Assembly (NCBI RefSeq): GCF_003751225.1
Contig: NZ_RJKE01000001.1
Location: 3,348,001 to 3,412,000, forward strand
Direction of reading: 5' to 3'
DNA from: Actinocorallia herbida
GTDB taxonomy: Bacteria > Actinomycetota > Actinomycetes > Streptosporangiales > Streptosporangiaceae
Length of the DNA stretch: 64,000 nt
The notes under the pieces: generated by a model
Told to the model about the DNA's origin: nothing
Seen by the model: the letters and a program-made list of their open reading frames with translations, nothing else
Databases searched by the model: none
Position numbers and translations under genes: made by a program
In this document: positions 16,618 to 25,087 of the stretch, piece by piece
Numbering within the stretch: the first letter of the stretch is position 1
How the letters are laid out: each line of letters begins with the position of its first letter

Positions 16618-16880
16618 GGATCAAGCTGGACAGGACGGTCTGCGACGGGTTCGGCGCCTGCGCCGTGCACGCCCCCGACCTCTTCGACATGGACGACTGG
16701 GGCTACCCGACGCTCAGGGGCGGCAACGACATCGCCCCCGAGGACGAGGCGGCCGCCCGGCGGGCGCTCCTCGACTGCCCCGCCCACGCGATCATCGACC
16801 TGGACGACCGCGTCCCGCTGCTCGCGGGCGGGGAGGCGGCGGTCGCGCGCACCTCCCGGCCGGGATCTTCCGCCGAATAA
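16614..16880 (+). CDS. 3Fe-4S type ferredoxin
   Basis: This 88-residue ferredoxin has C10-DGFGA-C16 and C55-P, the three-cysteine pattern of single 3Fe-4S ferredoxins that typically serve cytochromes P450 or oxygenases in actinobacteria. The middle cysteine of a 4Fe-4S motif is replaced (VCDGFGAC). It overlaps the NuoF-like stop by four bases and ends the operon that began at the amidohydrolases. It probably accepts electrons from the NuoF-like protein. Residues 70-88 are a non-conserved tail. Confidence 0.88.
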   Translation: MRIKLDRTVCDGFGACAVHAPDLFDMDDWGYPTLRGGNDIAPEDEAAARRALLDCPAHAIIDLDDRVPLLAGGEAAVARTSRPGSSAE

Positions 16881-16928
16881 CGGTCGCGCCATAAGCACCC
16901 TTGTCCCCAGGTGTGATCTGGGTCTACG

Positions 16929-16957
16929 TTGAGATCACCCGAATGAGAGCAAATATT
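16929..16957 (+). promoter_or_regulatory. Promoter of the Rieske oxygenase operon
   Basis: A TTGAGA -35 (16929-16934), a 17-base spacer and an AATATT -10 (16952-16957) that lies inside operator-like site d. The arrangement repeats that of the amidohydrolase promoter (TTGAGC with the operator over the -10). Confidence 0.5.
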
Positions 16958-16963
16958 TGGTCT
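16946..16963 (+). promoter_or_regulatory. Operator-like site d, upstream of the Rieske oxygenase
   Basis: AGAGCAAATATTTGGTCT, flanked so that TGAGA at 16944 pairs with TCTCA ending at 16965. This gives a 22-bp near-perfect palindrome centred on AAATATTT and is the most symmetrical of the six sites. It lies about 58 bp upstream of the oxygenase ATG, over the predicted -10. Confidence 0.7.
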
Positions 16964-17020
16964 CATCGGGATAGACCCCCTCACCTGGTCATCCACCCCG
17001 AACGAGAGGAGTGCCGGCAC

Positions 17021-18412
17021 ATGACGGTGACCGATCCGCGGCACGCGCGGGACATCGAGTCGGCTCTGGCACCGGGTCCGAACGGCCCCGAAGTCAACGC
17101 GAAGATCCCCTTCCCCATGAACGGCTGGCTGCGGGTCCCCGCCGACCGCTACCACTCGCGTGAGTTCTTCGAGCTGGAGAAGGAGAAGCTCTGGCCTCAC
17201 GTCTGGCAGATGGCCGCCCGCGAGGAGGAGATCCCGCACCCCGGCGACTTCGTCGAGTACGAGATCGTCGGCCAGTCGCTGCTGATCGTCCGCCAGCAGG
17301 ACGGCTCGGTGAAGGCGCTGCACAACGCCTGCCGGCACCGGGCGACCGAGCTGGGCAGCGGCTGCGGCCGCTTCCCCGGCGGCCAGATCGTGTGCCCGTT
17401 CCACGGCTGGCGCTGGAAGATCGACGGCTCGATCTCCCACGTGTTCGGCCGGGAGGGCTTCGACGCGGAGACCGTCCGCCCGGAGGACATCGCGCTGCGT
17501 GAGGCCCGGTGCGACACCTGGGGCGGCCACGTCTGGGTCAACCTCGACCTCGACGCCCCGCCGCTGCTCGAAGCGCTCTTCCCCGCCGCGAACATCCTGC
17601 AGCGCAACGGCGTCCAGCGGATGCGCGCCAAGTGGTGGAAGGAGACCATCCTCAACTGCAACTGGAAGCTCGCTCAGGAGGCGTTCTTCGAGGGCTGGCA
17701 CGTCAAGCAGACGCACCCGCAGCTCTACACCTACAAGGACGGCGCCGACAGCGAGACCAACCTGCAGAACACGGTCTACACGCCGTTCGTCAACGGCCAC
17801 GGCAGGTTCCAGAGCGGCGACGCCAAGGAGGGCTACGGCGGCAAGCCGGACTTCCTCCAGGCGGCCAGGCTCAACTGGTCCGGCCAGGACGCGATGACGC
17901 TGGAACGCGACATCACGGTCTTCGAGAGCGTCGCGGGCGGCATGGACACCAGCGACCCGGCGTACATCGCCAAGGCCTTCGACGCGCTGTACGACTTCTG
18001 GGAAGGGGCCGGGATCCCGGCGCCCGACCGCACGCCCGAGGTGCTCAAGATGTGGGGTGGGGACATCCACCTGTTCCCCAACTACCTGATGCTGCCGATG
18101 TACGCCAACAGCCTCGCCTACCGGGTCCGTCCGTACAACGACGACCCCGACTGGTGCAGGTTCGAGGTGTGGTCGCTGACCACCTACCCCGAGGGCGAGG
18201 ACCGCGGCCGGCTCGAGCTGTCGGGCCGCTTCGACAAGGACGACACCGACAACTGGGGCCTGATCCCGCGCCAGGACTTCGCCAACCTCGAGCGGATGCA
18301 GCGCGGCATCAAGAACCGGTCGCTGAAGGAGATCCGGCTGTCGGAGAAATGGGAGGCCACCATCGCCAACATGCACCAGGAACTCGACCGCAGGCTCGCG
18401 GCCGGCTCCTGA
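17021..18412 (+). CDS. Rieske non-heme iron oxygenase, large (alpha) subunit
   Basis: This 463-residue oxygenase has the Rieske domain C104-R-H106 and C125-PF-H128, then the mononuclear iron region NWKLAQEAFFEGWHVKQTH with ligands H227 and H232. The aspartate that usually links the two centres is E224 here. Enzymes of this class hydroxylate or demethylate aromatic or alicyclic substrates with O2 and electrons from a ferredoxin. The ATG at 17021 has AGAGGAG eight bases upstream; the longer frame crosses the promoter. A small 2Fe-2S ferredoxin follows, and no beta subunit is seen. Confidence 0.92.
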   Translation: MTVTDPRHARDIESALAPGPNGPEVNAKIPFPMNGWLRVPADRYHSREFFELEKEKLWPHVWQMAAREEEIPHPGDFVEYEIVGQSLLIVRQQDGSVKALHNACRHRATELGSGCGRFPGGQIVCPFHGWRWKIDGSISHVFGREGFDAETVRPEDIALREARCDTWGGHVWVNLDLDAPPLLEALFPAANILQRNGVQRMRAKWWKETILNCNWKLAQEAFFEGWHVKQTHPQLYTYKDGADSETNLQNTVYTPFVNGHGRFQSGDAKEGYGGKPDFLQAARLNWSGQDAMTLERDITVFESVAGGMDTSDPAYIAKAFDALYDFWEGAGIPAPDRTPEVLKMWGGDIHLFPNYLMLPMYANSLAYRVRPYNDDPDWCRFEVWSLTTYPEGEDRGRLELSGRFDKDDTDNWGLIPRQDFANLERMQRGIKNRSLKEIRLSEKWEATIANMHQELDRRLAAGS

Positions 18413-18442
18413 GCGGCACCGGACGACGGAAGGAGGCGCGCG

Positions 18443-18844
18443 ATGCCGTGGGTCAGGATCCAGCCCTCGGGCACCGAGTTCGAGGTCTTCGACGGCGAGG
18501 CGGTGGCCGAGGCGGCTTGGCGTCAGGGCCACGGCTGGCCCACCCAGTGCTGGGGGCAGGCCGACTGCATGTCCTGCTTCACCCGGATCCTCGACGGCGA
18601 ACTGTGCGCGCTCCCGGCCGAGCAGGACGAGCTCGACGCCGTCAGCCTGAAGATGAGCCCCCAGCTACGGAGCAATCATTTGATTCGGCTGGGGTGCAGG
18701 CTGCGCTGCGTCGGGGACGGACTCGTCCTGGAGAAGCAGGGATTCCGCCCCGCCGACCGCACCGGCGAAGACACCGCGGACCCCGCCGGACCGCCTCCCC
18801 CCAGCCCGGGCGCCGAAGCCCGGGCCGAACCAGGAAGAACATGA
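18443..18844 (+). CDS. [2Fe-2S] ferredoxin (plant/adrenodoxin-like) with proline-rich tail
   Basis: This 133-residue protein carries C36-x5-C42-x2-C45 and a fourth cysteine at C85 (RLGCRLRC), the spacing of plant-type 2Fe-2S ferredoxins. A 35-residue Pro/Ala/Glu-rich tail follows. GGAAGGAGG precedes the ATG. It lies 30 bp after the oxygenase and is its probable electron donor, the third ferredoxin in the island. Operator-like site e lies inside this reading frame, so it may share its sequence with a promoter for the genes after it. Confidence 0.88.
   Translation: MPWVRIQPSGTEFEVFDGEAVAEAAWRQGHGWPTQCWGQADCMSCFTRILDGELCALPAEQDELDAVSLKMSPQLRSNHLIRLGCRLRCVGDGLVLEKQGFRPADRTGEDTADPAGPPPPSPGAEARAEPGRT
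18669..18686 (+). promoter_or_regulatory. Operator-like site e, inside the ferredoxin gene
   Basis: GGAGCAATCATTTGATTC, two differences from the consensus. It lies about 160 bp upstream of the E1 alpha start, within coding sequence (codons for SNHLI). No convincing -35/-10 pair is visible, so an internal promoter is possible but unproven. It could also reflect chance. Confidence 0.4.
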
Positions 18845-18845
18845 C

Positions 18846-19850
18846 ATGACAGTGACCGATACCGGAGCGGTCGGGCTGGGCAGGGACCAGCTCACGACGC
18901 TCTACGAGACGATGTGCACGGCGGCGGCGCTCGACACGCGGCTGCTCAACGGCATCAAGCGCGGTGAGTTCGCCACCGTGACCTGGCCCTCGCGCGGCCA
19001 GGAGGCGATCCCCGCCGCGCTGGGCCTCGCCCTGCGCCCCGACGACCGCCTCGTCACCACCTACCGCGGCCTGCACGACCACGTCGCCAAGGGCGTGCCG
19101 CTGACCGAGATCATCGGCGAGGTGCTGGGCACGTCCGTCGGCGCCTCCAAGGGCAAGGGCGGCACGATGCACATCTCCGACCCCGCCCACGGCGTCATGA
19201 TGACGACCGGGATCGTCGGCTCCGGCGTGCCGGTGGCCGTCGGGCTGGCGCTCGCCGCGCAGAAGCAGGGCGGCGACCGGGTCACCGTGGTGACCTTCGG
19301 CGACGGCGCCACCAACACCGGATCGTTCCACGAGGGGGTGAACCTCGCCGCCACCTGGAAGCTCCCCGTGGTCTTCCTCTGCCAGAACAACCTCTACGCG
19401 GAGATGACCCCGGTCGAGGAGACGATGGCGATCCAGCACGTCGCCGACCGGGCGATCGGCGTCGGCATGGTCGGCGTGACGGTGGACGGCAACGACCCCG
19501 TGGCGACCTACCGGGTCATCAAGGAGGCGGTCGACCGTGCGCGCGCGGGCGGCGGGCCGACCCTGGTCGAGGCGGTCACCTTCAGGTTCGAGGGCCACTA
19601 CGCGGGCGACTCGGCCAAGTACATCCCGGCCGAGCAGCTGGCGGAGATGCGCGAGTACGACCCGATGGTCACCTTCCCTGTCACGCTGCTCGACTCCGGC
19701 TTCACCCGGGCAGAACTCGACGCGATCAAGGCGGCGGCCGAGCAGGCCGTCGAGGAGGCCGTGCGGACGGTCCTCGCCGCGCCCGCGCCCGACCTCGCCG
19801 AGATCCAGCTCGACGTCTACGCCGACGGATTGGTGGTCACCCATGACTGA
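18846..19850 (+). CDS. 2-oxoacid / acetoin-type dehydrogenase E1, alpha subunit
   Basis: This 334-residue thiamine-diphosphate enzyme subunit has the TPP/Mg motif starting G152-DG (FGDGATNTG) and ending at N181-N182. It also has KGKGGTMHI, which is typical of the heterotetrameric acetoin and pyruvate dehydrogenase E1 alpha family. E1 decarboxylates or cleaves a 2-oxo or 1,2-dicarbonyl compound and transfers the acyl group to lipoate. Its stop overlaps the start of the beta subunit by eight bases. The sequence resembles acetoin dehydrogenase AcoA as much as PDH, so the substrate is open. Confidence 0.9.
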   Translation: MTVTDTGAVGLGRDQLTTLYETMCTAAALDTRLLNGIKRGEFATVTWPSRGQEAIPAALGLALRPDDRLVTTYRGLHDHVAKGVPLTEIIGEVLGTSVGASKGKGGTMHISDPAHGVMMTTGIVGSGVPVAVGLALAAQKQGGDRVTVVTFGDGATNTGSFHEGVNLAATWKLPVVFLCQNNLYAEMTPVEETMAIQHVADRAIGVGMVGVTVDGNDPVATYRVIKEAVDRARAGGGPTLVEAVTFRFEGHYAGDSAKYIPAEQLAEMREYDPMVTFPVTLLDSGFTRAELDAIKAAAEQAVEEAVRTVLAAPAPDLAEIQLDVYADGLVVTHD

Positions 19851-20838
19851 GCAGAAACTGAGCATCCGCGAGGCCATCAACCAGGCTCTCGACGAGGCCC
19901 TGCGCACCGACCCGCGGGTGTTCCTCCTCGGCGAGGACCTCGCCGACCCCGCCGCCGGCGTCAACGCGGTCACCCGCGGCCTCGCCACCGCCTACGGCAC
20001 GGACCGCGTCATGAACACGCCGATCTCCGAGGCCGCGATCCTCGGCGCGGCGGTCGGCGCGAGCATGGAGGGCTACCTCCCGGTCGCCGAGATCATGATC
20101 ATGGACTTCATCGGCATCGCGATGGACCAGATCGTGAACCACGCGGCGAAGCTGCGGTACATGTCCGGCGGCCGGACCACCTGCCCGATCACCGTGCGGA
20201 CCTCGGTCTTCGCCGGGACGGGCTCGGGCGGCACACACTCCCAGTCCCTGGAGGCGTGGTTCATGCACGTGCCGGGGATCAAGGTCGTCTACCCGAGCAC
20301 CCCGGCCGACGCCAAGGGCCTGCTCCTGTCGTCGATCTTCGACCCGGACCCCGTCCTGTTCATGGAGGCCTCGCGCCTGTACGCGCTCAAGGGCCCGGTC
20401 CCGGAGGGCGACGGGATCCGGATCCCGATCGGCAAGGCCGACGTGAAGCGGGCCGGCCGGGACGTCACGATCATCAGCTACGGACTGGCGATGAGCCAGT
20501 CCCTGGAAGCCGCGAAGATCCTCGCCGCGGACGGCATCGAGGCCGAGGTCGTGGACCTCCGGACCCTGCTGCCGCTCGACATGGAGACCGTGCTGGCCTC
20601 CGTCGCGAAGACCCGCCGAGCCGTCGTCGCGCACTCCGCGACCACGGTGGCGGGGCCGGGCGCCGAGGTGGCCGCCCAGATCTCCGCGAAGCTCTTCCAC
20701 GAACTCGCCGAGCCCGTCCAGCGGGTCGGCGCCAAGTTCACCCCCATCCCCTCCCGCGCGTCCGAGGCCGCCGTGACGCTCAGCACCGGGGACATCGTCG
20801 CCGCGGCCCGCAAGACCATGGGAGCGGTACGTGTCTGA
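19843..20838 (+). CDS. 2-oxoacid / acetoin-type dehydrogenase E1, beta subunit
   Basis: This 331-residue transketolase-like subunit pairs with E1 alpha. It has LLGEDLADPAAGVNAV, the invariant NTPISEAAILGAAVGASMEG with the cofactor-activating Glu, GGTHSQSLEAWF, and the C-terminal domain with VVDLRTLLPLDMETV. It overlaps E1 alpha by eight bases and is itself overlapped by eight bases by the lipoyl-domain gene, so the three products should be made in equal amounts. Confidence 0.92.
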   Translation: MTEQKLSIREAINQALDEALRTDPRVFLLGEDLADPAAGVNAVTRGLATAYGTDRVMNTPISEAAILGAAVGASMEGYLPVAEIMIMDFIGIAMDQIVNHAAKLRYMSGGRTTCPITVRTSVFAGTGSGGTHSQSLEAWFMHVPGIKVVYPSTPADAKGLLLSSIFDPDPVLFMEASRLYALKGPVPEGDGIRIPIGKADVKRAGRDVTIISYGLAMSQSLEAAKILAADGIEAEVVDLRTLLPLDMETVLASVAKTRRAVVAHSATTVAGPGAEVAAQISAKLFHELAEPVQRVGAKFTPIPSRASEAAVTLSTGDIVAAARKTMGAVRV

Positions 20839-21073
20839 ACGAGTGTCGGTGGCCATTCCGAAGGTCGCGATGAGCGTCGAGGAAGCCGTGTTCGTCGAGT
20901 GGCTGGTGCCCGACGGAGCGACCGTGCAGGAGGGCGACAACATCTACTCGGTCGCGACGGACAAGACGGACGTCGACGTCGAGGCCGCCGCCTCCGGCGT
21001 GCTCCGGCACGGTACGGCCGAGCCGGAGGAGACCTACCCGGTGGGAACCGAGATCGGCTACATCGAGACATGA
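20831..21073 (+). CDS. Free-standing lipoyl-domain carrier protein
   Basis: This 80-residue protein is a single biotinyl/lipoyl domain: PKVAMSVEEAVFVEWLVPDG at the start and the lipoylation hairpin VATDKTDVDV with K45. There is no linker, no E1/E3-binding domain and no catalytic domain. It would carry the acyl group from E1 to the separate E2 catalytic protein at 22797 on the other strand. The GTG start overlaps the E1 beta stop by eight bases, and its own stop overlaps the next ATG (ATGA). This is a split version of the usual E2 architecture. Confidence 0.9.
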   Translation: MSERVSVAIPKVAMSVEEAVFVEWLVPDGATVQEGDNIYSVATDKTDVDVEAAASGVLRHGTAEPEETYPVGTEIGYIET

Positions 21074-22740
21074 GCACGCACTGGGATCACTCGTACGACG
21101 TCGTCTCCGTCGGCAGCGGCGGCGGCGGCCTGGTGGCGGCGCTCGCCGCGCGCGACGCCGGGGGCACCGCACTCGTCCTGGAGAAACGCGATCTCCTCGG
21201 CGGGTCCACCGCGATGTCCGGCGGTGTCGTCTGGATTCCGAACAACCCCCTCATGCAGGACGAGGGGGTGCCGGACTCCGACGAAGCGGGCATGCAGTAC
21301 TTCGAGGCGACCGTCGGCGACGTCGGCCCCGCCTCGACCGTCGAGCGGCGCAGGGCCTTCATCACCGAGGGCGCGGCCATGACCCGGTTCCTGACGGGGC
21401 TCGGTGTGCGGCTCGTGCGCTGCCCCGGCTACAGCGACTACTACTCCGACCAGCCCGGCGGCAGCGCCGAGGGCCGGTCGATGGAGCCGCCGCCCTATGA
21501 CGGCAAGCAGCTCGGCCCGTGGCTGGCCAAGGTGCAGCCGGGCATGGCCGCCGGGATCGGGCTCGTCGTGAAGACGAACGAGCTGCGCGACGTGCAGTAC
21601 TTCAACCGGTCACTGCGCTCGTTCCTCATCGCGGCGCGGGTGCAGGCCCGCACCACGATCGCGAAGGTCACCGGGCGCAGGCTCCTCACCAACGGCACCG
21701 CCCTGGTCGCCCAGATGGTCAAGGCCGCCGCGGACCGCGACGTCGAGCTGTGGACGGGTGCGGCGTTCACCGAGTTCGTCGTGGAGGACGGCCGGGTCAC
21801 CGGGGTCGAGGTCGTCAAGGACGGCGCGCGGCTGCTGATCGAGGCCCGGCGCGGCGTCGTGGTGGCCGCGGGCGGGTTCGCGCACAACAAGGCGCTGCGC
21901 GAGCGGTACAGCGGCGACCAGAAGGTCACGGGGGAGTGGTCGTTCGCCAACCCGGGCGACACCGGCGACGCCATCGAGGCGGCGCTGAGGCTGGGCGCCG
22001 CGACCGACCTGCTGGACGAGGCCTGGTGGCTGCCCGGACCGTCGCCGCTCCTCGGCGTGAACACGCTGAACGCGGCGCGGAACCGCCCCGGAGCCATCAT
22101 CGTGGACGCGTCGGGGAGCCGGTTCGTCAACGAGAGCAACTCCTACGTCGAGGTCGGCAAGGCGATGTTCGCGCGCGACAAGACCGCGCGGGCGGTCCCG
22201 GCGTGGGTGGTCTTCGACGAGGGCTACCGGAGGCGGTACGCGCACCGGCGCTCCCTGAACGTCGGGAAGATCCCCGCCGAGTGGCTGGCGAAGGGCCTGG
22301 TCAAGAAGGCGGACACGCTGGAGGACCTGGCCGGGATCTGCGGCATCGACGCGGCGGGGCTGACGGCGCAGGTCAAGCGCTGGAACTCCTACGCGGAGAA
22401 GGGCGAGGACCCGGACTACGGGCGGGGCAGGTCGGCCTACAACGACTGCCTCGGCGACCCCGGATACCGGATCAACCCGTCCGTCGGGCCGCTCACCGAG
22501 GGGCCGTACTACGCGTTCGAGCTGTTCCCCGCGGACGTCGGCACCTGCGGCGGCCTGGTCGGCGACGAGCACGGGCGGGTCCTGCGCGAGGACGGCGCGC
22601 CCATCCCGGGCCTGTACGCGACCGGCAACGGCACCGCGACGGTGACCGGGCGGCACTATCTGGGCGCGGGCGCGAGCATCGCGTACTCGATGGTGTACGG
22701 GTACATCTCGGCCCGGCACGCGATGGCCTCGGGCTCCTAG
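21070..22740 (+). CDS. FAD-dependent dehydrogenase (3-ketosteroid delta-1-dehydrogenase / fumarate-reductase flavoprotein type)
   Basis: This 556-residue flavoprotein has the N-terminal FAD motif VVSVGSGGGGLVAALAA with LLGGSTAMSGG, the mid-chain AAGGFAHN and the C-terminal GLYATGNGTATVTGRHYLGAG that completes FAD binding. These are features of the KstD family, which introduces a double bond next to a ketone in cyclic substrates. It is the last gene of the E1 operon, coupled by a 4-bp overlap. The presence of a ring-ketone dehydrogenase beside a Rieske oxygenase suggests an alicyclic or steroid-like substrate; this is inference. Confidence 0.85.
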   Translation: MSTHWDHSYDVVSVGSGGGGLVAALAARDAGGTALVLEKRDLLGGSTAMSGGVVWIPNNPLMQDEGVPDSDEAGMQYFEATVGDVGPASTVERRRAFITEGAAMTRFLTGLGVRLVRCPGYSDYYSDQPGGSAEGRSMEPPPYDGKQLGPWLAKVQPGMAAGIGLVVKTNELRDVQYFNRSLRSFLIAARVQARTTIAKVTGRRLLTNGTALVAQMVKAAADRDVELWTGAAFTEFVVEDGRVTGVEVVKDGARLLIEARRGVVVAAGGFAHNKALRERYSGDQKVTGEWSFANPGDTGDAIEAALRLGAATDLLDEAWWLPGPSPLLGVNTLNAARNRPGAIIVDASGSRFVNESNSYVEVGKAMFARDKTARAVPAWVVFDEGYRRRYAHRRSLNVGKIPAEWLAKGLVKKADTLEDLAGICGIDAAGLTAQVKRWNSYAEKGEDPDYGRGRSAYNDCLGDPGYRINPSVGPLTEGPYYAFELFPADVGTCGGLVGDEHGRVLREDGAPIPGLYATGNGTATVTGRHYLGAGASIAYSMVYGYISARHAMASGS

Positions 22741-22757
22741 CGGAACCGCACGCGCAG

Positions 22758-22785
22758 AGCCGGGGGAGGACTTCCTCCCCCGGCT
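22758..22785. terminator. Bidirectional hairpin terminator between convergent operons
   Basis: AGCCGGGGGAGGA pairs perfectly with TCCTCCCCCGGCT across a tiny loop, 18 bp after the flavoprotein stop and 12 bp before the E2 stop. A short T/C run follows on the plus strand. It can serve both convergent units. Confidence 0.8.
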
Positions 22786-22796
22786 TTCCGCTGTCG

Positions 22797-23552
22797 TCAG
22801 GCCGTGAGGTCGGCGGTGAAGTCGGCCTCTTCGAGGCGTTCCTTGACCCAGGTGAGGAAGCGGGCCGCGTCGGCGCCGTCGATGATCCGGTGGTCGTAGG
22901 TGAGCGCGAGGTAGACCATCGAGCGCAGCGCGATGGACTCGGCGCCGTCGGCGTCCCGGACGCCGGCGGGGCGGCGCACGACCGCGCCGGTGCCGAGGAT
23001 CGCCGACTGCGGCTGGTTGATGATGGGGGTGTCGAACAGGGCGCCCCGGCTGCCGGTGTTGGTGATGGTGAAGGTGCCGCCGGACAGCTCGTCGGCGGAG
23101 ATCGTGCCTGCGCGGGTGCGGGCGGCGACGTCGTCGATGCCGCGGGCCAGTTCCGCGATGGACCGCGCACCCGCGTCCCGGAGGACGGGCACGAAGAGGC
23201 CCTTGTCGGTGTCCACGGCGATGCCCAGGTGCTCCCCGTCGGGGTAGGTCACCTTGCCCGCCTCGATGTCGAGCGCCGCGTTGATCACCGGATGGACGCG
23301 CAGGCCCTCCACGACGGCCTTGGCGAAGAAGGGGAGGAAGGACAGCTTCACGCCCTCCCTGGCGAGGAACGCGTCCTTGTGGGCGGCACGGAGTTCGGCG
23401 ATGCCCGTGACATCGACCTCGACCACGGTGGTGAGCTGGGCCGACGTCTGAAGAGACGCCATCATCCGGGTCGCGATGATCTTGCGCAACCGGGACAGCC
23501 GGGTCGTCGTCCCGCGCAGCGGGGAGGGGGTGAAGGGGGCGGTCGTGGTCAT
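22797..23552 (-). CDS. E2 dihydrolipoyl acyltransferase, catalytic domain only
   Basis: This 251-residue protein consists only of the acyltransferase core of 2-oxoacid dehydrogenase complexes. It has [13 protein letters not shown] at the start, [23 protein letters not shown], and the active-site DHRIIDG near residue 222. The lipoyl domain and peripheral subunit-binding domain that normally precede this core are absent, and the free lipoyl protein at 20831 is the obvious substitute. It follows the E3 gene by 26 bp, with AGGA before the ATG. The acyl group transferred to CoA is unknown. Confidence 0.9.
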   Translation of the reverse strand: MTTTAPFTPSPLRGTTTRLSRLRKIIATRMMASLQTSAQLTTVVEVDVTGIAELRAAHKDAFLAREGVKLSFLPFFAKAVVEGLRVHPVINAALDIEAGKVTYPDGEHLGIAVDTDKGLFVPVLRDAGARSIAELARGIDDVAARTRAGTISADELSGGTFTITNTGSRGALFDTPIINQPQSAILGTGAVVRRPAGVRDADGAESIALRSMVYLALTYDHRIIDGADAARFLTWVKERLEEADFTADLTA

Positions 23553-23578
23553 GGCTTCCTGTCTTTCTCGTCGGGGGG

Positions 23579-24961
23579 TCAGGCGTGGCCGTGCAACGGC
23601 TTGCCCGCGAGGGCGAGCGCCGCCTCGCCGAGCGCCTCGTTCTGGGTGGGATGGGCGTGGAGGAGCCCGCTCAGGTACTCCGGGGTCAGTCCCGCCTTGA
23701 CGATCAGCGCGGCCTCGCCGGACTGCTCGCCGAGCCGGGCGCCGATCATGTGCACGCCGACGATCGCGCCGCCGGGCCGCCGGACGAGCTTCACCATTCC
23801 GGCGGCGCGCAGGATCTGGCTGCGCCCGTTCCCGCCGAGGTCGTACTCGGCGGTCTCCGCCGCGCCGAACTCCTCGACGGCCTGCGGTTCGGTGAGCCCG
23901 ACGCTGACGATCTCGGGATCGCCGTAGGTGACGCGGGGGACGCCCAGGTCGTCGACGGGCTCGGGATCGAGTCCCGCGATCCGCTCGGCCACGAAGATGC
24001 CGTGCGCGAAGCCGCGGTGGGCGAGCTGGGGTCCGCGGACGAGGTCGCCGACCGCGTAGACGCCCGGGACGCCCGTGGCGAGCGACCGGTCGGTCCTCAC
24101 CCAGCCCTGGTCGGTGTCGATTCCCGCTTCCGCGAGCCCGAGTCCGTCGGTGAAGGGGGCGCGTCCGACGGCCACGAGGACGTGGTCGGCCTCCAGCTTC
24201 TCGCCGTTGCCCAGGACCACGGCCGCCCCGTCCTCGCGCTGCTCGACCGCGGTGACCGAGACCCCGGTCCGGACCGCGATCCTGCGCCGCCGGAACGCCC
24301 GGCCGAGCTGCTGCGAGATCGCCGGATCCTCCGCGGGCACCAGCCTCGCGGCCGCCTCGACCACCGTCACCTCGGCCCCGAACGAGCGCCACAGGCTCGC
24401 GAACTCCACCCCGATGACGCTTCCGCCGATGATGACGACGCGGCCGGGCACCTCGTCCAGCTCCAGGGCCTCCGCGCTCGTCAGGACCCGCCCCCCGATC
24501 TCCACCCCGGGCAGGGTCCGCGCGACCGACCCCGTCGCCAGCACGAGGTTCGCCCCCGTGTACCGGACCCCGCCGACCTCGACCGTCCGCCCGTCGACGA
24601 GCCGCCCTTCCCCCGCGACCCGCGTGATCCGCCGGGCGCCCCCGACCAGCCCTTGCAGCCCCTTGTGCAGCCGACCCACGGTCGCCTCTCTGAAACCCCG
24701 CACCGCCGCCATGTCGATCCCGTCGACCGTCCCCCTGACACCGATCGCCGCGCCCTCCCGCGCCTGGTCGGCGACCTCCGCGACGTGCAGCAGCGCCTTG
24801 GTCGGAATGCACCCCTGGTGCAGGCACGTCCCTCCGAGTTCGCCCTTCTCGATGAGCGCGACCTCGAGCCCGAGCTGCGCCGCCCGCAGCGCCGTCGCGT
24901 ACCCCCCGCTCCCGCCCCCGACCACCACGACATCGAACGGATCCGCCGTGAAACTGCCCAT
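23579..24961 (-). CDS. lpdA: Dihydrolipoamide dehydrogenase (E3)
   Basis: This 460-residue flavoprotein disulfide reductase has the FAD motif [13 protein letters not shown], redox-active C46 and C51 in [13 protein letters not shown], the NAD domain motif [13 protein letters not shown], and the C-terminal HAHPTQNE that supplies the His-Glu pair from the partner subunit. It reoxidises the lipoyl carrier with NAD. It is first in a two-gene operon with the catalytic E2, divergent from nothing but preceded by operator-like site f about 47 bp upstream. Confidence 0.93.
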   Translation of the reverse strand: MGSFTADPFDVVVVGGGSGGYATALRAAQLGLEVALIEKGELGGTCLHQGCIPTKALLHVAEVADQAREGAAIGVRGTVDGIDMAAVRGFREATVGRLHKGLQGLVGGARRITRVAGEGRLVDGRTVEVGGVRYTGANLVLATGSVARTLPGVEIGGRVLTSAEALELDEVPGRVVIIGGSVIGVEFASLWRSFGAEVTVVEAAARLVPAEDPAISQQLGRAFRRRRIAVRTGVSVTAVEQREDGAAVVLGNGEKLEADHVLVAVGRAPFTDGLGLAEAGIDTDQGWVRTDRSLATGVPGVYAVGDLVRGPQLAHRGFAHGIFVAERIAGLDPEPVDDLGVPRVTYGDPEIVSVGLTEPQAVEEFGAAETAEYDLGGNGRSQILRAAGMVKLVRRPGGAIVGVHMIGARLGEQSGEAALIVKAGLTPEYLSGLLHAHPTQNEALGEAALALAGKPLHGHA

Positions 24962-25007
24962 GGAAACTCTCCTACCTGACTGGACCGGGGACGGCTCATG
25001 CTCTCAC

Positions 25008-25025
25008 GGAACAAAGATTAGGTCC
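25008..25025 (-). promoter_or_regulatory. Operator-like site f, upstream of the E3-E2 operon
   Basis: Plus-strand sequence GGAACAAAGATTAGGTCC, one difference from the consensus. Read on the minus strand it contains TAATCT, a plausible -10 for the E3 gene, so the site again overlaps the likely -10. No good -35 is visible at the expected distance. Confidence 0.6.
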
Positions 25026-25087
25026 ACCGCGAAGAACGCCGCACGCCAGCCCCCATGCCGGAGCTCAGCTACGTGCCGGAACGCCCT

